Shown here: positions 8,645 through 14,620 of the stretch, in pieces
How the letters are laid out: each line of letters starts with the position of its first letter
How positions within the stretch are numbered: position 1 is the first letter of the stretch
NCBI GenBank assembly: GCA_038144955.1
Contig: JAYQOT010000031.1
Location: 1 to 26,241, forward strand
Length of the DNA stretch: 26,241 bases
Source of the DNA: Ga0077527 sp038144955
GTDB taxonomy: Bacteria; Pseudomonadota; Gammaproteobacteria; Burkholderiales; SG8-41
Direction: 5' to 3'
Made by a program: the position numbers and the translations under genes
The notes under the pieces: model-generated
Databases searched by the model: none
What the model was told of the DNA's origin: nothing
What the model saw: the letters and a program-made list of their open reading frames with translations, nothing else

Positions 8645-9345
8645 CGCTCTGCTCCTGTCCTCGGAGTTGCCAGCGCCTCCATCACCATCGCCAGTTTGTT
8701 CGACAAATGGTCCCGCAGCAGTGCCTGGAGACGCGCTCCGTCGCGCTTGACCAGGGCATCAATCATCTCTTCGTGTTCCTTGACCGCCTTGTCCCAGCGC
8801 TCGCGCGACAGGTTGGCCAGATAACGCGCGCGTTTGACATGCGCATTCAGGCTGCGCCACGACTGGGCCAGCGTGGCATTGCCGGCACAGTCGATGATCC
8901 TCGTGTGGATCTGCTGGTTGTAACGGAAGTACTGCGCCAGCTCACCGCGGGCGTGGTGCGCCAGCATGTGGTAATGCAAGGCACGGATTTCTGCGATGTC
9001 GGCCTCGGTTGCATTGCGGCACGCCAGATCGCCTGCCAGCGCTTCCAGGGCTCCGAGCACGACGAACACTTCCTTCATTTTTTCCGGCTTCAGCGGCGCC
9101 ACCACGGCGCCGCGATTGGGCAGCAGTTCGACCAGGCCTTCCGAAGCGAGGAACTTGATCGCTTCACGCAGCGGCGTTCGCGATGTGCCGAGTTTCTCCG
9201 CCAGCACGCGCTCGTTCAGCTTGGATTCAGGGGTCAACTCACCCTGCACGATCAGGTCGCGTAGCTGGTCGACCACGGTTTCGTGGAGCAGCCGGCGCTC
9301 GGCCAGCGAAGTGACATTGGTAGCGGTCGCCGCAGGGATATCCAT
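8641..9345 (-). CDS. GntR-family transcriptional regulator with FCD ligand domain
   Basis: DNA-binding repressor or activator of the FadR subfamily, 234 residues from the chosen start. The N-terminal winged helix-turn-helix (about 15-80) shows VVDQLRDLIVQGEL, LNERVLAEKLGTSRTPLREA and the wing sequence FLASEGLVELLPNRGAVV. The remainder (about 95-225) is the all-helical FCD domain, which binds a small carboxylic acid and often a metal through Asp/His residues. Two ATGs are possible. The one at 9345 is preferred because AAGGA lies 6 bases before it, whereas it abuts the ATG at 9351. The gene is co-translated with the dehydrogenase and divergent from the aminotransferase, so it most likely controls both and senses a hydroxy- or oxo-acid. 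Two operator-like sites lie in the divergent region. Confidence 0.93.
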   Translation of the reverse strand: MDIPAATATNVTSLAERRLLHETVVDQLRDLIVQGELTPESKLNERVLAEKLGTSRTPLREAIKFLASEGLVELLPNRGAVVAPLKPEKMKEVFVVLGALEALAGDLACRNATEADIAEIRALHYHMLAHHARGELAQYFRYNQQIHTRIIDCAGNATLAQSWRSLNAHVKRARYLANLSRERWDKAVKEHEEMIDALVKRDGARLQALLRDHLSNKLAMVMEALATPRTGAER

Positions 9346-9357
9346 GGCCATTCCTTA

Positions 9358-9372
9358 TTTGTATGCATAATA
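9358..9372 (+). promoter_or_regulatory. Putative GntR operator, site 1
   Basis: TTTGTATGCATAATA contains the palindrome TATGCATA and lies 12 bases upstream of the GntR start, overlapping where its promoter or leader would be. It matches site 2 (9458-9472, opposite orientation) in 14 of 15 positions. It resembles the TTGTATACAA-type sites known for FadR-subfamily regulators. Confidence 0.55.
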
Positions 9373-9378
9373 CTGTGT
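9368..9378. repeat. 11-bp word TAATACTGTGT, copy 2 (leader of GntR-dehydrogenase operon)
   Basis: Exact copy of the word at 5628-5638 upstream of the ABC operon. It partly overlaps operator site 1 and lies 22 bases upstream of the GntR start codon at 9345. Confidence 0.4.
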
Positions 9379-9457
9379 GGTAGCCAATATGGCAACTTAT
9401 AATTTCCATATAAATCATATATTTATAAATTAGTTGTTGTTTGTCGCGTAAAAACAA

Positions 9458-9472
9458 TATTTTGCATACAAA
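9458..9472 (-). promoter_or_regulatory. Putative GntR operator, site 2
   Basis: Read on the minus strand this is TTTGTATGCAAAATA, differing from site 1 at one position. The wider TTTTGCATACAAAA is itself nearly palindromic. The centre-to-centre distance to site 1 is 100 bases in AT-rich DNA. It lies about 70 bases upstream of the aminotransferase start, suited to control of the plus-strand promoter. Confidence 0.55.
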
Positions 9473-9505
9473 AATAAGTTGCCGTATCGACTGAAGGGGG
9501 TTACC

Positions 9506-9544
9506 ATGCCCGCTGATAACTCCCTCTCTGGAGCACCTCCATGA
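9506..9544 (+). CDS. Possible 12-codon leader ORF translationally coupled to the aminotransferase
   Basis: An ATG with a good ribosome site (AAGGGGG, 5 bases upstream) opens a short frame encoding MPADNSLSGAPP. Its TGA overlaps the aminotransferase ATG as ATGA. The main gene also has its own GGAG site inside this frame. The arrangement fits a coupled leader or upstream ORF that tunes translation, but a 12-codon frame can arise by chance and no function is assigned. Confidence 0.35.
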   Translation: MPADNSLSGAPP

Positions 9545-10743
9545 CTCACGCCGCCGGCCGCCACTTCCTGCAGATTCCCGGTCCCAGCACCGTACCCGAT
9601 CGCATCCTGCGTGCCATCGACATGCCGGTCATTGATCACCGCGGTCCGGAGTTCGCCCAGCTTGGCAAGGAAGTGCTTGCCGGCATGAAACGCATGTTCA
9701 AAACCCAGGGGGACGTGGTGATCTATCCCGCCTCCGGTACCGGCGCCTGGGAAGCGGCGCTGGTCAACACGCTGTCGCCCGGCGACACCGTATTGATGTA
9801 CGAGAGTGGCCAGTTCGCCACGCTGTGGAAAAACCTGGCGCTGCGGCTCGGGCTCAAGCCGGAGTTCATCGGCGGCGACTGGCGCCACGGTGCCGATCCC
9901 GCGGCCATCGAGGCGCGCCTGCTCGAAGACAAGTCACATGTGATCAAGGCCGTGTGCGTGGTGCACAACGAAACCTCCACCGGCGCCACTTCTCGCGTCG
10001 GCGAAGTACGCAAGGCCATCGACCGCGCAAAACATCCGGCACTGTTCATGGTCGACACCATCTCGGGTCTGGGTTCAGTCGATTACCGCCATGATGAATG
10101 GGGCGTGGATGTCACCGTCGGCGGCTCGCAAAAAGGTCTGATGCTGCCACCCGGCCTGTCGTTCAACGCGATTTCAGCAAAAGCGCTCGCCGCCGGCAAG
10201 AATGCGAAGCTGCCGCGCTCTTATTGGTCGTGGGATGAGATGCTGGCCCCCAACAAGAGCGGATTTTTCCCTTACACCCCGGCAACCAACCTGCTCTACG
10301 GATTGCGCGAAGCGCTGAAAATGCTGCTCGATGAGCAGGGGCTCGACAACGTGTTCGCACGGCACCAGCGCCATGCCGAAGCGACGCGCCGTGCGGTCAA
10401 CGCCTGGGGGCTGGAGATCCTGTGCCAGAACCCGGCCGAGTATTCAGGCGTGCTGACCGCGGTGCTGATGCCCGCGGGCCACAGCGAAGTCGCGTTCCGC
10501 AAGGTCGTGCTCGAACATTTCAACATGTCGCTGGGCAGCGGCCTGGGCAAAATCGCCGACAAGGTGTTCCGCATCGGCCATCTAGGAGATTTCAACGACC
10601 TGACCCTGCTTGGAACCCTGGCTGGTGTCGAGATGGGACTGGAACTGGCAGGTGTTCCACACAAAAAGGGTGGCGTCACTGCAGCCATGGATTATCTGGC
10701 CGCGAGCGCACAGGCCGGCCTCAAATCCGCAAAGGCCGCCTGA
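9541..10743 (+). CDS. Serine-glyoxylate / alanine-glyoxylate type aminotransferase (class V, PLP)
   Basis: Pyridoxal-phosphate enzyme of 400 residues, the usual length for the SGAT/AGXT branch of class V aminotransferases, which transfers an amino group from serine or alanine to glyoxylate or a related oxo-acid. Visible features are the N-terminal IPGPSTVPDRIL, the PASGTGAWEAA phosphate-binding region at 63-73, HNETSTGA at 142-149, the cofactor-ring aspartate D172 in VDTISG, and the Schiff-base lysine K198 in GGSQKGLMLPPGL. The start has GGAG 7 bases upstream. Divergent orientation from the GntR/dehydrogenase pair suggests one metabolic unit: hydroxyacid oxidised to oxo-acid, oxo-acid transaminated. 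A glycolate/glyoxylate role is plausible but not shown. A strong hairpin follows the stop. Confidence 0.93.
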   Translation: MTHAAGRHFLQIPGPSTVPDRILRAIDMPVIDHRGPEFAQLGKEVLAGMKRMFKTQGDVVIYPASGTGAWEAALVNTLSPGDTVLMYESGQFATLWKNLALRLGLKPEFIGGDWRHGADPAAIEARLLEDKSHVIKAVCVVHNETSTGATSRVGEVRKAIDRAKHPALFMVDTISGLGSVDYRHDEWGVDVTVGGSQKGLMLPPGLSFNAISAKALAAGKNAKLPRSYWSWDEMLAPNKSGFFPYTPATNLLYGLREALKMLLDEQGLDNVFARHQRHAEATRRAVNAWGLEILCQNPAEYSGVLTAVLMPAGHSEVAFRKVVLEHFNMSLGSGLGKIADKVFRIGHLGDFNDLTLLGTLAGVEMGLELAGVPHKKGGVTAAMDYLAASAQAGLKSAKAA

Positions 10744-10753
10744 TCGGTCGATC

Positions 10754-10784
10754 CGCAGCGCAGCCGTGAACCGGCTGCGCTGCG
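10754..10784 (+). terminator. Perfect 13-bp GC-rich hairpin after the aminotransferase gene
   Basis: The arms CGCAGCGCAGCCG and CGGCTGCGCTGCG pair perfectly around a TGAAC loop, 10 bases past the stop codon. The following bases are T-rich but interrupted (tgctttgctttctgttttc), so this is a probable though imperfect intrinsic terminator. It separates the aminotransferase from the Bug-gcdH operon. Confidence 0.65.
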
Positions 10785-10865
10785 ATGATATGCTTTGCTT
10801 TCTGTTTTCGCCGCCAAGCGGTGATCTACGGCACACCCGTCAGTAAAAATAAAGAGGAGATACCA

Positions 10866-11834
10866 ATGTTCAGCAGAATGATCGCCGCGCTGGCCGCTGC
10901 AGGCCTTTTCGCAACCGCGCCGCATATCCAGGCGCAGGATTACCCGTCGCGCCCGATTCGGATGATCGTGCCCTTCGCGCCCGGTGGCGGCAGCGACATC
11001 AGTGCCCGCACCATGACCGATGCCTTCGGCCAGGCGCTGGGCACCACCATCGTAGTCGACAACCGCCCCGGCGCGGGCAGCGTACTCGGCGCGGACATTG
11101 CCAGCAAATCACCGCCGGACGGCTATACGCTGTTTCTCGGCAACATCAGCATGGCCTTCAACGCCGCGCTGTACAAGAAGCTGCCCTTTAACGCAATCCG
11201 CGATTTCATCCCGATTTCGCTGGCGACCGAACAGCCAAACATCATCGTTGCCCATCCATCCCTGCCGGCCAAAAATTTCAAGGAATTCGTTGCGCTGGCC
11301 AAATCGCAGCCCGGCAAGCTGACTTACGCATCAGCCGGACTGGGATCAGGCACCCATCTGGCGATGGAAATGCTGATGATGTCGCAGAAGATTCAGCTGG
11401 TGCATGTACCTTACAAGGGCACCGGCCCGGCAATCACCGCGCTCCTCGGCAACGAGACCAATGCCTTCATGTCGACCTTTGCCTCGGCGCTGCCACATGT
11501 CAAATCCAGTCGCCTGCGCGGCATCGCTGTTACCACCAAAAAACGTGCAGGCCCGCTCCCTGATGTTCCCACCGTTGCCGAATCCGGGGTGCCCGGCTTC
11601 GAATATGCAACCTGGTACGGCATTTTGACGCCGACCGGGACGCCGAAGCCGATCGTCGACAAACTCAACAAGACCATCGTCGCTGTGCTCAGCGCACCGG
11701 ATATGAAGCAGCGTTACGAGCGCCAGGGCATGGAGGCAACGCCGAGCACCTCTGCCGAGTTCATCAAGCATTTGCGCGAGGAAACTGCCAAGTGGGCAAA
11801 AGTGGTTCGCGAAGCAAAGATTCCCCAACAGTAA
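10866..11834 (+). CDS. Bug/TctC-family tripartite tricarboxylate transporter substrate-binding protein
   Basis: Periplasmic extracytoplasmic receptor of 322 residues, typical of the family, which binds carboxylates such as citrate, glutamate, nicotinate or aromatic acids. A signal peptide (MFSRMIAALAAAGLFATAPHIQAQ) precedes the hallmark YPSRPIRMIVPFAPGGGSD, then VVDNRPGAGSVLGAD, SPPDGYTL and VHVPYKGTGPA. The start at 10866 is chosen over an in-frame upstream codon because AAAGAGGAGA lies just before it and the signal peptide begins there. It is the first gene of a plus-strand cluster with the enoyl-CoA hydratase-like protein, hydrolase and glutaryl-CoA dehydrogenase, so its ligand may be the acid they degrade. 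No TctA or TctB membrane gene lies in the window. Confidence 0.93.
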   Translation: MFSRMIAALAAAGLFATAPHIQAQDYPSRPIRMIVPFAPGGGSDISARTMTDAFGQALGTTIVVDNRPGAGSVLGADIASKSPPDGYTLFLGNISMAFNAALYKKLPFNAIRDFIPISLATEQPNIIVAHPSLPAKNFKEFVALAKSQPGKLTYASAGLGSGTHLAMEMLMMSQKIQLVHVPYKGTGPAITALLGNETNAFMSTFASALPHVKSSRLRGIAVTTKKRAGPLPDVPTVAESGVPGFEYATWYGILTPTGTPKPIVDKLNKTIVAVLSAPDMKQRYERQGMEATPSTSAEFIKHLREETAKWAKVVREAKIPQQ

Positions 11835-11868
11835 TCCGACTTTTTTTCTGGCACCGTCACTGGATGAA

Positions 11869-12648
11869 ATGACAGAACTTATCGTCACCCGCCGTGACGG
11901 CGACATCGCCACGGTAATCCTCAACCGGCCGGACAAGCTCAATGCACTGAACCGGCAGATGTGGGAAGAGCTGGGCAAGACAATGCGCCGCCTGTCGGAC
12001 AATGAAGGCCTGCGCTGCATCGTGCTGCGCGGCGCCGGGGGCAAGGCCTTTGCTGCCGGAGCCGACATCACCGAGTTTGCTACCGAGCGCGCCAATTCCC
12101 GTCAGGCAAAACTGTACGGTGAACTCATCGATGGCACGATGAAAGCCGTCGGACTATGCCGCCATCCGACCGTCGCCCTGATCGAAGGTGTCTGCGTCGG
12201 CGGCGGACTGGAGATCGCGGCCATGTGCGACATGCGCATCTGCGGCAAATCCAGCCGTTTCGGTGTGCCGATCAACAAGCTGGGATTGACCATGGCTTAC
12301 GGCGAACTCGCCGGATTGCTGGCCCTGGTCGGTCGCGCAGTCACGCTGGAAATCCTCCTCGAAGGCCGGGTATTCGACGCTGAAGAAGCCTACCGCAAAC
12401 GGCTGGTCAACCGCGTCGTCGCCGATGACCAGGTCGAGACCGAAGCCTACGCTCTTGCACGCCGCATCGCCGATGGCGCACCGCTGGTTGCACGCTGGCA
12501 CAAGCAGTTCATCGAGCGCCTGACCGTGCGTGCGGACATTCCTCCGGAAGAATGGGATGTGGGCTATGCCTGCTTTGACACCGATGACTATCGCACCGGG
12601 GTCAAGGCGTTCATGGCCAAGACAAAACCCGGTTTCAAAGCCCGTTGA
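11869..12648 (+). CDS. Enoyl-CoA hydratase/isomerase (crotonase) family protein
   Basis: Crotonase-fold cytoplasmic enzyme acting on an acyl-CoA, 259 residues, standard length. The N-terminal strand ATVILNRPDKLNALN and the two oxyanion-hole segments FAAGADI (61-67) and VGGGLEIA (110-117) are clear. E115 matches the first catalytic glutamate of rat hydratase (E144). The second one (E164, in a PE motif) falls on I135 in FGVPINKLGL, and the usual PGAGGTQ is replaced by TMAYGEL. This is therefore not a standard hydratase and could be an isomerase, hydrolase, decarboxylase or atypical hydratase. It starts 34 bases after the Bug gene, and its stop overlaps the hydrolase start (TGATG). Its substrate is likely linked to the glutaryl-CoA dehydrogenase two genes on. 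Confidence 0.9.
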   Translation: MTELIVTRRDGDIATVILNRPDKLNALNRQMWEELGKTMRRLSDNEGLRCIVLRGAGGKAFAAGADITEFATERANSRQAKLYGELIDGTMKAVGLCRHPTVALIEGVCVGGGLEIAAMCDMRICGKSSRFGVPINKLGLTMAYGELAGLLALVGRAVTLEILLEGRVFDAEEAYRKRLVNRVVADDQVETEAYALARRIADGAPLVARWHKQFIERLTVRADIPPEEWDVGYACFDTDDYRTGVKAFMAKTKPGFKAR

Positions 12649-13385
12649 TGCGACTGCCGATCCTGTTATTGCTGGCTCTGGCGAGTGCCACCTGCCTTGC
12701 CCAGGCCGACTATGCGCGCGAGCAGCGCTGGGCTGCTGAAATAACCCCCTCTATCCTGGTCGGTGATCCGGTACAGCTGGCGTTGCCGTCAGGCCGGAAA
12801 TTCCTCGGCATCTATGCCCCCAATGCCGAGGCACGAGCCGGGGTCATCATCGTCCACGGCCTCGGCGTGCATCCGGACTGGGGGCTGATCAATCCGCTGC
12901 GCAGCAATCTTTCCGAGCAGGGCTATGCCACGCTCTCCGTGCAGATGCCCGTGCTGGCCGCCGATGTGCGCGGCAGCGAATACCCGCCGCTGTTCCCGGA
13001 AGCCGCAGAGCGGCTAGCCGTAGCGGTCAAATACCTGCGTGGGAAGGGACACCAGAAAATCGCCATCGTCTCGCACAGCCTGGGGTCGCGCATGACCAAT
13101 GTCTTCCTCAATGGTGCCGACCGCCCGGCTATAGATGCCTGGGTAGCCATCGGCATTTCCGGGGAGTTCACCCGACCCGAAACCTTCAAGACGCCGGTGC
13201 TGGATCTCCATGGCCAAAAAGATCTGCCCGCAGTACTGGAAAACGCAGCGAAGCGTGCCGACGCGATTCGCAATATCCGCGGCTCCGCTCAGATCAGTGT
13301 TGCCGGCGCCGAACACTTCTTCACCGGTATGGAGGGTGAGCTGGTGCGTCAGGTCAAGCTCTTCCTCGATTTGAAAACCCGCTGA
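12648..13385 (+). CDS. Exported alpha/beta hydrolase, DUF3530-like
   Basis: Alpha/beta-hydrolase fold protein of 245 residues with an N-terminal signal peptide (MRLPILLLLALASATCLAQA), so probably periplasmic. A likely catalytic triad is visible: nucleophile S144 in SHSLGS, acid D192 in LHGQKD, and H223 in AGAEHFFTG. The oxyanion-side motif IIVHGLGVHPDW lies at 67-78. The ATG at 12648 overlaps the preceding stop. A TTG one codon earlier is less likely. The gap to the next gene is one base. The reaction is unknown; it may cleave an ester or thioester of the operon substrate, although export sits oddly with a CoA pathway. Family assignment is moderate, fold assignment strong. Confidence 0.85.
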   Translation: MRLPILLLLALASATCLAQADYAREQRWAAEITPSILVGDPVQLALPSGRKFLGIYAPNAEARAGVIIVHGLGVHPDWGLINPLRSNLSEQGYATLSVQMPVLAADVRGSEYPPLFPEAAERLAVAVKYLRGKGHQKIAIVSHSLGSRMTNVFLNGADRPAIDAWVAIGISGEFTRPETFKTPVLDLHGQKDLPAVLENAAKRADAIRNIRGSAQISVAGAEHFFTGMEGELVRQVKLFLDLKTR

Positions 13386-13386
13386 C

Positions 13387-14589
13387 ATGGCTGAGGACGG
13401 AAGTTCCGTCACCCTTACCGGGGGACATTTCCAGTGGGATGACCCGCTGTTGCTGGAGCAGCAGCTCAGCGACGAAGAACGCATGATCCGCGATACCGCC
13501 CGCGAGTATGCGCGCGAAAAACTCGCCCCGCGCATCCGTGACTGGAACCGCAACGAAACCTTCGACCGCGCCGTAATGCGCGAAATGGGTGAGCTCGGTT
13601 TTCTTGGCGCGCCGCTCCAGGGTTATGGCTGCGCGGGAATCGGTTACGTGGCTTACGGACTGATCATGCGCGAACTCGAGCGCATCGACACGGCTTTCCG
13701 TTCCGCTGTCGGCGTGCAGGGTGGATTGGCAATGACGCCGATCTACGCCTACGGCAGCGCCGAGCAGAAACAGAAATACCTGCCGCAGATGGCGACCGGC
13801 GAACTGCTCGGCTGTTTCGGACTGACCGAACCCGATCACGGCTCCGATCCCGGCAGCATGAAAACCCGCGCCCGCAGCGTCGATGGTGGCTACCGTCTCA
13901 CCGGCACCAAGCTGTGGATCACCCATGCACCCATTGCCGACATCATGATCGTCTGGGCCAAGGACGACGGCGGCGTGATCCGCGGCTTCATTCTTGAGCG
14001 CGGCATGGAGGGGTTGTCCACGCGGAAAATCGAAGGCAAGTTTTCGGTGCGGGCCTCGCCCACCGGCGAAATTGTCATGGACAACGTATTTGTTCCCGAA
14101 TCCGGCCTTTTGCCGGGCGTATCAGGACTGAAGGGACCGTTCGGCTGCCTCAACAACGCGCGTTTCGTGATCTGCTGGGGCGCACTCGGCGCCGCCGAGG
14201 CCTGCTGGCACAGCGCACGGCAATACACCATGGACCGCAAGCAGTTCGGTCGGCCGCTGGCTGCGAACCAGCTGATCCAGAAAAAGCTGGCCGACATGCA
14301 GTCGGAGATTGCACTGGGTCTGCTCGCCTGCCTGCACGTCAGCCGGCTGCGTGATCAGGGCAAGGCCACGCCGGAAATGGTTTCGCTGCTCAAGCGCAAT
14401 TCGACCGGCAAGGCGCTGGAAATCGCGCGCATGGCGCGCGACATGCTCGGTGGCAACGGCATTTCCGACGAATACCCGGTAATCAGGCACATGCTCAATC
14501 TCGAAACCGTCAATACGCTGGAAGGCACGCACGACATCCACGCCCTGGTTCTCGGTCGCGCACAGACCGGTCTGTCGGCCTTCAACTGA
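13387..14589 (+). CDS. gcdH: Glutaryl-CoA dehydrogenase (acyl-CoA dehydrogenase family)
   Basis: FAD enzyme that oxidises and decarboxylates glutaryl-CoA to crotonyl-CoA in lysine, tryptophan and aromatic acid breakdown; 400 residues, the family length. Features typical of GCDH are FRSAVGVQGGLAMTPIYAYGS (its R105 aligns with the substrate-carboxylate arginine R94 of the human enzyme), LLGCFGLTEPDHGSDPG, TGTKLWITHAP, RKQFGRPLAANQ, and the catalytic glutamate E379 in TLEGTHDIHALVLGRAQTG. The start is one base after the hydrolase stop. It is the last gene of the plus-strand cluster and ends 31 bases from the convergent CLC gene. In many Burkholderiales a CoA-transferase accompanies gcdH; none is present here, so activation of the acid must be encoded elsewhere. 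Confidence 0.93.
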   Translation: MAEDGSSVTLTGGHFQWDDPLLLEQQLSDEERMIRDTAREYAREKLAPRIRDWNRNETFDRAVMREMGELGFLGAPLQGYGCAGIGYVAYGLIMRELERIDTAFRSAVGVQGGLAMTPIYAYGSAEQKQKYLPQMATGELLGCFGLTEPDHGSDPGSMKTRARSVDGGYRLTGTKLWITHAPIADIMIVWAKDDGGVIRGFILERGMEGLSTRKIEGKFSVRASPTGEIVMDNVFVPESGLLPGVSGLKGPFGCLNNARFVICWGALGAAEACWHSARQYTMDRKQFGRPLAANQLIQKKLADMQSEIALGLLACLHVSRLRDQGKATPEMVSLLKRNSTGKALEIARMARDMLGGNGISDEYPVIRHMLNLETVNTLEGTHDIHALVLGRAQTGLSAFN

Positions 14590-14595
14590 AGGGTT

Positions 14596-14619
14596 CGTAC
14601 GCAACAGTGCGGGCGTACG
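14596..14619. terminator. Possible bidirectional terminator hairpin between convergent gcdH and CLC genes
   Basis: Seven-base arms CGTACGC (14596-14602) and GCGTACG (14613-14619) flank a 10-base loop in the 31-base space between two convergent genes. No clear T-run exists on either side, so the call rests on position and symmetry. Confidence 0.35.
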
Positions 14620-14620
14620 G

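Noticed and set aside
11840..11850. T-run after the first Bug gene as a terminator
   Set aside because: No stem precedes the T-run, and the next gene starts within 34 bases in the same direction.
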